Shown here one piece after another: positions 16,160-23,930 of a stretch of DNA of 29,619 nucleotides. The position numbers and the translations under genes are program-made. Below the pieces are notes generated by a model. It was given only the letters and a program-made list of their open reading frames with translations, searched no databases and was not told the DNA's origin. This DNA is from JARROD01 sp037384225. GTDB taxonomy: Bacteria; Pseudomonadota; Gammaproteobacteria; Pseudomonadales; Cellvibrionaceae. Each line of letters opens with the position of its first letter. Positions within the stretch are counted from its first letter, which is position 1. The stretch covers positions 1-29,619 of the forward strand of contig JARROD010000102.1 in the NCBI GenBank assembly GCA_037384225.1. Reading direction: 5' to 3'.

Positions 16160-16972
16160 TCAATTTTTTCCTGTCAGTGCGTTGTTATCGGGCGCTTCGC
16201 CACGCAAAAAAGCCGGCGCCGGATAGGCGCGCGCGATCGAGCAGGTGGCGCGGGCGGATTTCTGTTTGCTCAGCACCAGTTCGGGCGGGCTTCCGGTTTT
16301 TTCCTGTGCGGCATACAGCGCCGCGGCTTCGGCCACGCCGTAGACACCCACGGTTTTGTAAACGTATTCGGATTTTGTGCTCAACAGGTCTTCAACACTG
16401 TTGAGCTGCTGCGCGCTCCAGGTTCTGAAAGGCATCTCAATCTGTTTTGCCAGCGCAATCAGACCGGCCTCGTGGTTTTTTATATCGATACTGTTGATGC
16501 TGCTGATCGCCGCCAACCCCAACCCGGCCTGCTGCAGACAGACTTCCAGAAGCCGCTGTAAATGTTCCTGCGGACACTGTCTGTCACAGCCCATGCCCAC
16601 GGTATACACCGGTTCAAGATAAGGCCTGGCCGTGGTGATAACCGCGCGGGCACCCAGCAACACCGCGATTTCGCCGGCCCAGTGGTTGGCGCCGCCCTGG
16701 TGGCCGCAAAGCAGGGGAATCACATAACGGCCCGCTTCGTCGAGCACCAGGACGGGAGGGTCCGTGTGTTTGTTTTTCAACACCGGTGCCAGCGTTCGCA
16801 CGACAATGCCCGTGGCGCAGATAAAAATCAGTTTTTCCGCCCGCAAAAACGCCTGCTGGACGCGTTGGCGAAACGGCTGGGGTTTGAACCAGACCTCGCT
16901 CCCCGCAAGTCGCCGCTGCAGGTCATTCGCCAGTTTATGACCGCTTTGCGTAAGTGCGACAATTCGAATCAC
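16160..16972 (-). CDS. cbiG: Cobalt-precorrin-5A hydrolase CbiG (form lacking the middle domain)
   Basis: CbiG opens the delta-lactone of cobalt-precorrin-5A and releases acetaldehyde in the early-cobalt route. The N-terminal domain has 'KLIFICATGIVVRTLAP', 'PVLVLDEAGRYVIPLLCGHQGGAN' and 'LGARAVITTA'. The C-terminal CbiG/CobE domain has 'VYTVGMGCDRQCP' and 'LVLSKQKSARATCSIARA'. The two join almost directly, so the CbiG middle domain of enteric or Bacillus proteins is absent. I favour GTG 16972: it overlaps the cobI stop as GTGA and has GGGGAG 7 bases upstream. ATG 16987 is the alternative. The product is ~270 residues. No cobG is nearby. Confidence 0.88.
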   Translation of the reverse strand: MIRIVALTQSGHKLANDLQRRLAGSEVWFKPQPFRQRVQQAFLRAEKLIFICATGIVVRTLAPVLKNKHTDPPVLVLDEAGRYVIPLLCGHQGGANHWAGEIAVLLGARAVITTARPYLEPVYTVGMGCDRQCPQEHLQRLLEVCLQQAGLGLAAISSINSIDIKNHEAGLIALAKQIEMPFRTWSAQQLNSVEDLLSTKSEYVYKTVGVYGVAEAAALYAAQEKTGSPPELVLSKQKSARATCSIARAYPAPAFLRGEAPDNNALTGKN

Positions 16973-17754
16973 TGCCGGTCTCCCCATTCTTTTGTCACCA
17001 AAAAGAGTGAAAAATAGGGACCGGGCGCCGCTGGTATACACGCGATATCCTCGATAATGCACTCGTCGGCGCGGCCGATGTTTGCCAGATAGCGGGCCTC
17101 TCGGGCGCGGCCGCTGTGTTCGATAATGCGCGAAATACGCTGTCGGCAAGACCCCGCTTTTAGTATTGCCACACTATCGTGCTCATCGAGCGCAGCGAGA
17201 ATTTTGCCGTCATCGTGGCGCCCGCTGACCACGGCAAAGGATTCCCGCAAGCGGGCCAGGGGCCGCGACAGCGCCGCCGCCGCGGCGCTGATCGACGAAA
17301 TCCCCGCCACGGCACGACAGCAATAACGGGACTGCAGCCGCGCCAGCAGATAAGTAAAGGAACCGTAAAACAGTGGATCGCCCTCGCACAGAAACACCAC
17401 ATTCTCACCGGCATCGAGCGCGGCGGCGATGCTGTGCGCAGCCCGGTCGTAGGCGCGGTTTGCCTGCCGACGGTCGGCACACATTGTCACTGAGACGGGA
17501 ATTTCCCGCTGCCCGGAGACGACCGATTGCAGCGCATCGACGGCGATGGCCCTGGCCTGCGACTGGCCTTCGCCGTTGATGATATAGCTGATGACATCGG
17601 CAGACTGAATAAGGCGCAGCGCCTTCAGGGTTATCAGTTCGGGATCACCCGGCCCCACACCGACGCCGTAAAAACAACCGGCGCTTTTTGTTTCCGCCCG
17701 CATTTTTATCTCGGTTTTTATGTCAGCTTTTATGTCAATCTTTACGTCCGCCAT
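16969..17754 (-). CDS. cobI: Precorrin-2 / cobalt-precorrin-2 C20-methyltransferase CobI (CbiL)
   Basis: This SAM-dependent enzyme adds the C20 methyl group, the first committed step after (cobalt-)precorrin-2. It shows 'GVGVGPGDPELITLKALR', 'VISYIINGEGQSQARAIA', 'VVFLCEGDPLFYGSFTYL', 'AGISSISAAAAALSRPLA' and 'VAILKAGS'. The N-terminus has an odd lysine-rich repeat (IDIKADIKTEIK) from a short degenerate DNA repeat. ATG 17703, which follows GAGATAAAA, would remove it and may be the true start. GTG 17757 is also possible. It overlaps cbiG by four bases and follows cobL closely. The methylase domain is intact. Confidence 0.91.
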   Translation of the reverse strand: MADVKIDIKADIKTEIKMRAETKSAGCFYGVGVGPGDPELITLKALRLIQSADVISYIINGEGQSQARAIAVDALQSVVSGQREIPVSVTMCADRRQANRAYDRAAHSIAAALDAGENVVFLCEGDPLFYGSFTYLLARLQSRYCCRAVAGISSISAAAAALSRPLARLRESFAVVSGRHDDGKILAALDEHDSVAILKAGSCRQRISRIIEHSGRAREARYLANIGRADECIIEDIACIPAAPGPYFSLFLVTKEWGDRQ

Positions 17755-17762
17755 CACGTCTG

Positions 17763-18918
17763 TTATTGCCTGTCCACTCTGTCGGTTTTGCGAAACCGGA
17801 ATAGCGTTACCGCCAGGCCCGGGCGGTACAGGAGTTGCCCGGCCAGCGAGTCCGCTCTATTCACCGCGATTTGCAGCGTCTCAGTTTCTCCATCACCCTC
17901 GCGGCGGCGTTGCGCGGCAAATTCAATCAGCTGTTGCCTGCTGGTTTCCGTTACCGCGGTGGCCACCACCACGCCCGTTTGCGCAAGCCGGCACCATACG
18001 TCGTCGATCAGCGCAGGCAATGCGCCGTCGCTGCCGCCAATAAAAGCCTTGTCCACTTGTGCCAGGCCAACGAAAACATCCGGCGCGCGCCCGGCCACGA
18101 TGTCCAGATTATCGACCACGCCAAATTTCTGCCGGTTGGCTTCAAGGTGTTTGAGGCGCTGTGGATTGTGCTCGATGGCCAGCACCCTGATATGTTCATT
18201 CCAGCAGGCCAGCTCCACGGCGACGCCGCCGCAGCCCGCGCCTATATCCCAGATCACATCGCCGTTCGCCGGTTGTAACAGCGATACCGCGGCGAGACGC
18301 ACTTCGCGCTTGGTCAGCAGACCTTTGCCGGCTTCACGGCCGGTCATGAAATGCCCGTCGGGTATGCCGGGAAATTCCGGCAGAATGCCCCCCGCCCCCC
18401 GTGTCTGAATGACGGTAATATGCAAGGGGTCGAACTCAACCGCCGACGCCGCCAGCTCGGCGGCGCCGAATGACCTTACCCGCTGCCGCTCATAACCCAG
18501 GGCCTCGCACACGAATAAAGTGGATAAATCGAAACCGGCCGCGATGCATTCTTGCGCCAGCCTCTGCGGCGCGCTGTTTTTATCGGTGAGCAAGACCAAA
18601 GGAGACGGCGGGGTAGTAGCTGAGCCGCTCAGGGGCGAAGCGCTGGCCGAACCAGCGGCCGATGCCGTAATACAGCGGATCACCCGAAGCCAGTACCGCA
18701 ATCGAGCTATTATTGGCAACCTCCAGCCGTTCGATAAGCGGTTGCAGTTGCGCCAGTGAGGGCAACGGCAGCCGTTGCGGTTCGCCGAGCAAGCCGGCAA
18801 CCGTGGCGAGCTGGCGCGGGGAGCCGATCACCCGGCTGGCATTTTGCAGCGCCGCGAGGGCTGGCGCATCCAGGATCGCGGTTTGCGCGACCCCCAGACC
18901 GATAATATGAATATGCAT
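17763..18918 (-). pseudogene. cobL: CobL (CbiE-CbiT fusion) precorrin-6Y methyltransferase, internally deleted and frameshifted
   Basis: CobL methylates C5 and C15 and decarboxylates the C12 acetate. The CbiE half is open from about 18918 (ATG, 'MHIHIIGLG') through 'IAVLASGDPLYYGIGRW' and 'RLSYYPAVS', then stops at 18580. The CbiT half is in another frame, from about 18605 ('LVLLTDKNSAPQRLAQ', 'LTKREVRLAAVSLLQPANGDVIWDIGAGCGG') to 17763. The normal link has about 35-38 residues (the '..A.SRLGW..Q.A..VS.HGRP..' region), which are absent. The junction is near 18598-18607. Upstream ATGs at 18960 and 18978 overlap or abut cobH and are possible starts. Simple frameshifting cannot restore the lost segment. 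Confidence 0.85.
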
Positions 18919-18964
18919 TGTTGCGCTGCGATCGGTGTCGGTTGCACTGTGCCCAGGCATAGCG

Positions 18965-19542
18965 TCAGTACCATTCATTGTGATTGCACCGCAGCAACGC
19001 ATTGCAAATCGCCGCCGCAACGGCGCTGCCGCCCAGGCGTCCGAGCAGCGTAATACACTCTACACCCAGCGCTCGGTGCATGTCCCACAGCCGCTGTTTG
19101 GACTCGGCCGCGCCCACAAAACCCACCGGTACCGCGATAATCAGCGCCGGTTTTTCCGCTCCCTGTTGCAGTATGTCCAACAGTCGAAACAGCGCCGTGG
19201 GAGCATTGCCGATAAGCGCGATGCCCCCGCCGAGTTTGCCGCGCCAGAACTGCACCGCCGCCATGGACCGGGTTTCACCCTGCCGGCGGGCCAACGGCGC
19301 CACCGGTGGATGGTTCAGATAACAGTGCGACTCGGACTTGAGCAGGCGCCGCGTCAGACCCTGCCTGACCATTTCCACATCGCAGAGAATCGGCGCGGCG
19401 GCGGCCAGCGCGCGCCGGCCACTGTCGCAGGCATTGACGCTGAAGCGCACAGATGCGGCGGCCTCGGGCAGGCCCATGGTGTCTGCCGAAAACTTTCCCG
19501 TTCGATAGCCTGTGGGTTTATTTCATAGTCAGGGAACACCAT
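18965..19542 (-). pseudogene. cobH: Precorrin-8X methylmutase CobH (CbiC), N-terminal deletion with frameshift
   Basis: CobH moves the C11 methyl to C12, forming hydrogenobyrinate or cobyrinate. The true N-terminus is visible at ATG 19542 ('PDYEINPQAIERESFRQ') but ends near 19483. The rest of the protein continues in another frame from about 19477 ('GRRALAAAAPILCDVEMVRQG', 'IGNAPTALFRLLDIL', 'VPVGFVGAAESK', 'GRLGGSAVAAA') to 18965. About 27 residues that normally sit between them ('IR...LSRF....RMVHACG') are missing. That segment includes the catalytic histidine (His43 in the P. denitrificans enzyme, from memory). Starting at the internal ATG 19477 would give a 170-residue protein without that residue. 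Probably inactive unless the deletion is an artefact. Confidence 0.85.
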
Positions 19543-19562
19543 ATCCAACTCTTATTGCCGTT

Positions 19563-20540
19563 CTAGTTATGACTGTGCTGAACATGATGATGTTCATGGC
19601 CGCCATGGTCGTGCTCATGGCTGTTGTGGTGCTCATGGCTGTGATCACCGTCCGTGCCAATACCCTGCACATGGTGATGGTGGCTGCGCTGCGGCGTGCC
19701 CACTTTATGTTCCGCACCGATAATCTGCTCGCGATACTGACACAGCTGGCAATTCATATTGGGGTTGCCGGTTTCAATTTCCCGCAGTTTTGCCACAAAG
19801 GTATCGATCACTTGCGGGTGATCGTTTAAATAGGGCGCTTTCACCAGGGCTACGTCGGGGTGGGTTGCCGCATATTCATCGGCCCAGGCGTAAATGCGTT
19901 TCACCAGGCGGCCGGTAAAGAGAAAATAGGGAAACACAATTACCTGCTTAAAACCCAGCCCGTGAGCGCGCGCCAGACACTCCGGCACCAGCGGTGTGGT
20001 AACGCCGCTGAAGCAGGTGGTGGCCCAGCCAAACCCCATGCCCTCTTCTAAAAAGCGGGTAATCTTGCAAATATTTGAGTTGGCGTCGGCATCGGAAGCA
20101 CCGCGACCGACCACCACCAGCAGCGTGTTTTTGCGCGCGTACGCCGGTACCCGGTGTATTAATTCCTGTTCGGCCTGTTCGATACGGTCGCTGGCGGCCT
20201 GCAGCATTTTCGGGTTGACCCCCAGCTCCGCGCCGTACTCTATTTTGATGCCGTAGTGTTGTTGCAGCGCATTGAGTTCGCTCGGAATATCGTTCTTGGC
20301 ATGCCCGCCAGCCATCAACATGCCGGGTATCACCTGAATATGGGTTGCGCCCTGATCCACGAGCTTTTCAATACCCTCGGCGATAATCGGGCGGGCGAAT
20401 TCCAGAAAGCCGGTTTCAATCATGCGCTCGGGAAACCGGCGGCGAAAGTGTTCAGCCAACTGCAAAAACTCCGCCACTGCATTGACGTCCCTGGAACCGT
20501 GACCGGCGAATAAAATGGCCGGCTTGCGTTTATTAATCAT
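19563..20540 (-). CDS. cbiX: Sirohydrochlorin cobaltochelatase CbiX, long form with MXCXXC and His-rich tail
   Basis: CbiX inserts Co2+ into sirohydrochlorin at the start of the early-cobalt route. From ATG 20540 the product is 325 residues. It has two chelatase halves, with 'ILFAGHGSRD' near the start, 'VIPGMLMAGGHAKNDIP' and 'VIVFPYFLFTGRLVKRI'. An MNCQLC motif at about residues 262-267 matches the MXCXXC iron-sulphur site described for long CbiX proteins. The last ~40 residues are extremely histidine-rich (SHHHHV...HSHEHHNSHEHDHGGHEHHHVQHSHN). The start overlaps the cobK stop by 8 bp. An upstream extension to 20642 lies in cobK and is rejected. Intact. Confidence 0.92.
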   Translation of the reverse strand: MINKRKPAILFAGHGSRDVNAVAEFLQLAEHFRRRFPERMIETGFLEFARPIIAEGIEKLVDQGATHIQVIPGMLMAGGHAKNDIPSELNALQQHYGIKIEYGAELGVNPKMLQAASDRIEQAEQELIHRVPAYARKNTLLVVVGRGASDADANSNICKITRFLEEGMGFGWATTCFSGVTTPLVPECLARAHGLGFKQVIVFPYFLFTGRLVKRIYAWADEYAATHPDVALVKAPYLNDHPQVIDTFVAKLREIETGNPNMNCQLCQYREQIIGAEHKVGTPQRSHHHHVQGIGTDGDHSHEHHNSHEHDHGGHEHHHVQHSHN

Positions 20541-21348
20541 TGTTTGAGCCTCTATAACCATCCGCGGATGTTTGAAATGTTGTTTGCATGGGCTTTGCAT
20601 TGCTGAGGCCGAGCCACTGTAAAACCGCCGCCTCACAGGCACACAGATCGCTGAATTGTTTTTCCGGCGCCGGCAGTGCCGGCCTTTGCAGCATAAACAC
20701 CGGAATCTTCAATTCTCTGGCCGCGTGCAGTTTTGCCGCCGTGGCCTCACCGCCGCTGTTTTTACTGACCAGAACATCCACGCCATTGGCGCGCATTAAC
20801 CGCAGTTCGTCGGCTTTGGCAAAGGGGCCTATGGCTTTTTGCCAACCCATGGCGGCGGGCAACTCGAAACCGGGCCGCACGGCGGTGCGCAGCAACTGCC
20901 GCTGCCCCGCCGGCAATCGGGACAGGGCTGCGACGGCGATCGGCGGCAGCTGCCCGACGGTAAAAAACACCGAGCGTTTGCCGGTCAGCGCCGGCAACAG
21001 CTCGCGCCAATCGGAAAAGGTGCGCCAGTCGTCCCCCGGCCGCGGCCTCCAGCCGGGACGCTGAAAGCGCCAGTATGGGATGGCGCAGGCATCCGCCGCC
21101 GCTACCGCCGCCGCACTGATGCGCCGGGCGTAAGGGTGGGTAACGTCCAAAACCGCCGATATTTTTCTGGCGTTTATATAGCCCTGCAGATCGCCAAAAC
21201 GGCTGAAGCCGCCACTGATCACTTCGCAATCCAGGTTGGGCGTCCTCACCAGGCCGGCAATGGAATAAACAATGGCAACGCCGCGCCCAATCAGCGTTTG
21301 GGCAATCGCTCTGGCATCGGCGGTACCGCCCAAAAGCAACAGACTCAT
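20533..21348 (-). CDS. cobK: Precorrin-6A / cobalt-precorrin-6A reductase CobK (CbiJ)
   Basis: This NADPH-dependent reductase acts on the C18-C19 bond of (cobalt-)precorrin-6A. The ~271-residue product begins 'MSLLLLGGTADARAIAQTL'. It shows 'VLDVTHPYARRIS', 'FTVGQLP' and 'VDVLVSKNSGGEATAAKLHAA', hallmarks of the family. ATG 21348 overlaps the cbiD stop as ATGA, which fixes the start against an in-frame extension to 21591. It is soluble and intact. Confidence 0.93.
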   Translation of the reverse strand: MSLLLLGGTADARAIAQTLIGRGVAIVYSIAGLVRTPNLDCEVISGGFSRFGDLQGYINARKISAVLDVTHPYARRISAAAVAAADACAIPYWRFQRPGWRPRPGDDWRTFSDWRELLPALTGKRSVFFTVGQLPPIAVAALSRLPAGQRQLLRTAVRPGFELPAAMGWQKAIGPFAKADELRLMRANGVDVLVSKNSGGEATAAKLHAARELKIPVFMLQRPALPAPEKQFSDLCACEAAVLQWLGLSNAKPMQTTFQTSADGYRGSNND

Positions 21349-22484
21349 GGCTCGCCCCCCGCCGCAAAACCGATAAACCGGCCACTGCGGTCGACAACCC
21401 AGACTTCCAGCGCCGGGCCCGGTGCCGCTTTCTGCGACAGCACCGCGCGCGCTTTTTGCCAGGCCTTTGTGCACACCGCAGCGGCCAGATCGATATGTGA
21501 TTCGCGGCACAATGCCAGGGCTTCCATACTGGTGTTGGCCTGTTTTATTTGCGCCGCCAGAGCGGAATCCGCCCCCTGCTCCCGCGCCCATTGCGCCAGC
21601 TGTGTGAAGTCGATTGCAGCGGCGCGGCTGTGTAAATCCAGGTGGCCGTTGGCGAGCTTGCTGATTTTCCCAAAGCCGCCGCAGATACTGAGTCTGGCCA
21701 CCGGCGCGCGCCTTAAATATTTCAACACTGCGCCGACAAAGTCGCCCATTTCGATCAACGCCATATCGGACAATCGATAGTGGCGACGGATGGCCGCTTC
21801 ACTGCTACTGCCGGTAGTGGCGGCAATATGCGCTATGCCGTTGGCCCTGGCGACATCGATGCCCTGATGGATTGAAGCAATATAAGCGGCGCAGGAAAAC
21901 GGCCTGACAATGCCGGTGGTACCCAGAATCGACAGCCCCCCGACAATGCCTAACCGGGGGTTCATGGTTTTTTTCGCCAGCGCCGCGCCGTTTTCAACAC
22001 CCACCGCAACGACGAAACCGCCGCCGTAATTCCACTGCTCGGCGATTTGCCGCAAATGTTCCGTCATCATGTCTCTGGGCACGGGATTGATGGCGGCTTC
22101 CCCCACCGCCAGTGCCAGCCCCTCGCGGGTGACGGTGCCCACACCCGGCGCCGCTTTGAAGCAGACCCCCACGTTTGCCGTGAGCGCAAGTTCGACGAAT
22201 ACTTCCGCTCCGTGGGTAACATCGGGGTCGTCGCCGGCGTCCTTTCGGGTTTTGGCCAGCGCGCTGAGTTTTGTTAACCCTTGCACAACGGTGGTTAACG
22301 CTACGGTTTTACCGCGGGGTAATTTTACGCTGACAATTTGCGCGCGCGGGGGCGCCGATGCTTCCGGTCGCCGTTTCGGGTCCAGCAGCGCTTGCGCGGC
22401 GGCCACGCAACAGGCGGTTGCGCAGCAGCCGGTGGTAAGCCCGCTACGCAATGCCCGCGGTTGCTCCGCACTTTCCGGCCACAT
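21345..22484 (-). CDS. cbiD: Cobalt-precorrin-5B C1-methyltransferase CbiD
   Basis: CbiD methylates C1 in the early-cobalt route and in Pseudomonas-type mixed clusters. The 379-residue product shows 'LRSGLTTGCCATA', 'DPDVTHGAEVFVE', 'APGVGTVTREGLALAVGEAAINPVPR', 'GGLSILGTTGIVRPFS' and 'ICGGFGKISKLANGHLDLHS'. It lies 37 bp after cobB and overlaps cobK by four bases. Length and motifs are normal. It is a SAM-dependent enzyme unrelated to the CobI/CobJ/CobM methylase fold. Confidence 0.94.
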   Translation of the reverse strand: MWPESAEQPRALRSGLTTGCCATACCVAAAQALLDPKRRPEASAPPRAQIVSVKLPRGKTVALTTVVQGLTKLSALAKTRKDAGDDPDVTHGAEVFVELALTANVGVCFKAAPGVGTVTREGLALAVGEAAINPVPRDMMTEHLRQIAEQWNYGGGFVVAVGVENGAALAKKTMNPRLGIVGGLSILGTTGIVRPFSCAAYIASIHQGIDVARANGIAHIAATTGSSSEAAIRRHYRLSDMALIEMGDFVGAVLKYLRRAPVARLSICGGFGKISKLANGHLDLHSRAAAIDFTQLAQWAREQGADSALAAQIKQANTSMEALALCRESHIDLAAAVCTKAWQKARAVLSQKAAPGPALEVWVVDRSGRFIGFAAGGEP

Positions 22485-22521
22485 GGTTAGGCGACACCTG
22501 GGTTTAGAGACCTGCCGGGCA

Positions 22522-23871
22522 TTAGCCGCCCCTCCCGGAAAACAGGGCGGCGATGGCGCCGGGGTTGGAGGGAAAAAACAAATGCAGGTAACCGGCGGTC
22601 AATCCGCGACGGCGATAAATGGCCTCCCCCGCCGCGGCGTGGCGCTGGCGGCGGGCAAAAGCGAGAGGTTCGACGGCCACCTGCGCGCGCGAGCGGTGAT
22701 GGGAATGGCCGCGCACTTCGCCTTCGGGCAACGGCGCCGTCTGCATTCCCTGACAGCCGCGCTTGCCGCGCATGGCGCCCCTGCCGGGTAGCAACCCCAG
22801 CAGGGCAAACTCCCGCCCCTGCAGATCACCGAGGCTGTCGAGGCAATACAAAAAGCCGCCGCACTCGGCCAGAATGGGTTTGCCCTCACGGTAGAAGCGG
22901 ACAATCTCATCGCGCAATGAGAGGTTTTGCGCTAATACCGCGGCGTGTAATTCCGGGTAGCCCCCAGGTAGCCACAGCGCATCGACCGGCGGCAAAGCAC
23001 GGTCGCGCAGCGGTGAAAAAAACTGGTATTGCGCCCCCATCGATGTCAGCAATTGCAGATTCGCCGCGTAGATAAAACTGAAGGCGTCGTCGCGGGCAAT
23101 ACCGATCCGCACGCCGCGCAGGCTTTCCTCGATCCCGCACTGCCGCGCGGGGGATTCAGCAACGGGCGCAAACTTTACCGGCGCCGGCAACCCCAGCAGG
23201 TAATCGCTGCGGCACTCTGATGCGGCGATGCGGTCGGCGGCATTGTCTATCAATACATCGAGTTCAGCGCCGATCTCGGCGGCCTGCACCAGACCGAGAT
23301 GCCTTTCCGGCAGCGCCACCGCCGCCTCCCTCGGTAAAGCGGCCAGCAGGGGCAGCTCCGGTGCCAGCGCGTCTTCAATCAGGCGGGTATGGTGCGCGGA
23401 GCCGCAGGCATTGGCGATAATGCCCGCAACCGCAATATCTTTGCGAAAATGCGCCAGCCCCGCCGCCACGGCGGCGGTTGTCTGCGCCATGCCTTTGACA
23501 TTCATAACCAGCACAACGGGAATACCGAAACGGGCGGCCAGATCGGCGCTGGACGGCTCGCCATCGAACATCCCCATGGCGCCTTCGATCAGAATCAGAT
23601 CGGCATCCTGTGCAGCTTCATACAAGCGGCGCCGGCAATAGGCCTCACCGGCCATCCACAGATCCAGTTGCTCCACCGGTCGTCCGCAGGCCTGCTCCAG
23701 AATCTGCGGGTCCAGATAATCCGGCCCGGTCTTAAACACCTGCACCCGTTTGCCGCGGCGTTTATACAGGCGGGCCAGTGCGGCCGTTACGGTGGTTTTG
23801 CCCTGCCCGGATGCCGGCGCCGTTAGCAACAGTGCCGGGCAGGCGAGTGTGTTTTTCTCCGGCATCACCAT
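22522..23871 (-). CDS. cobB: Cobyrinate a,c-diamide synthase CobB/CbiA
   Basis: This glutamine- and ATP-dependent enzyme amidates the a and c carboxylates of (hydrogeno)cobyrinate. From ATG 23871 it is 449 residues. It has 'LLLTAPASGQGKTTV' (ATP site), 'FKTGPDYLDP', 'LILIEGAMGMFDG' and 'LWLPGGYPELH'. A class-I glutaminase domain carries the cysteine in 'ILAECGGFLYC'. It ends with 'GYLHLFFPSNP'. ATG 23865 is an alternative start. The frame is open upstream to 23952 but reads through the cobO remnant and the end of the chlI/chlD-like gene. The bases just before the ATG belong to cobO, so its native ribosome-binding site may have been deleted. Confidence 0.91.
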   Translation of the reverse strand: MVMPEKNTLACPALLLTAPASGQGKTTVTAALARLYKRRGKRVQVFKTGPDYLDPQILEQACGRPVEQLDLWMAGEAYCRRRLYEAAQDADLILIEGAMGMFDGEPSSADLAARFGIPVVLVMNVKGMAQTTAAVAAGLAHFRKDIAVAGIIANACGSAHHTRLIEDALAPELPLLAALPREAAVALPERHLGLVQAAEIGAELDVLIDNAADRIAASECRSDYLLGLPAPVKFAPVAESPARQCGIEESLRGVRIGIARDDAFSFIYAANLQLLTSMGAQYQFFSPLRDRALPPVDALWLPGGYPELHAAVLAQNLSLRDEIVRFYREGKPILAECGGFLYCLDSLGDLQGREFALLGLLPGRGAMRGKRGCQGMQTAPLPEGEVRGHSHHRSRAQVAVEPLAFARRQRHAAAGEAIYRRRGLTAGYLHLFFPSNPGAIAALFSGRGG

Positions 23872-23930
23872 TTTGCATCCATCACGGATTTGCGTTTTGC
23901 CATGCGGCGTTGATGATTTTCTGTGCTCAT
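23865..23930 (-). pseudogene. cobO: Remnant of cobO (cob(I)yrinate a,c-diamide adenosyltransferase), first ~20 codons only
   Basis: An ATG at 23930 overlaps the stop of the upstream chlI/chlD-like gene as ATGA, the coupling used elsewhere in this run. It opens a short frame reading 'NHQRRMAKRKSVMDAK' before a stop at 23865-23867. This matches the characteristic CobO/BtuR N-terminus ('..RH..RM.RKKAV.D.K') that normally precedes 'VLTGNGKGKSSSAFG'. The P-loop and the remaining ~180 residues are absent. The cobB start follows directly. I infer that a deletion of roughly 550 bp removed nearly all of cobO. The identification rests on about 18 residues plus position, and the corrinoid adenosylation step is otherwise missing from the window. 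Confidence 0.65.

Noticed and set aside
18580..18800. Programmed ribosomal frameshifting in cobL, and likewise in cobN and cobH
   Set aside because: A frameshift would join the frames but cannot supply the missing conserved residues. No slippery heptamer is evident at the joins.
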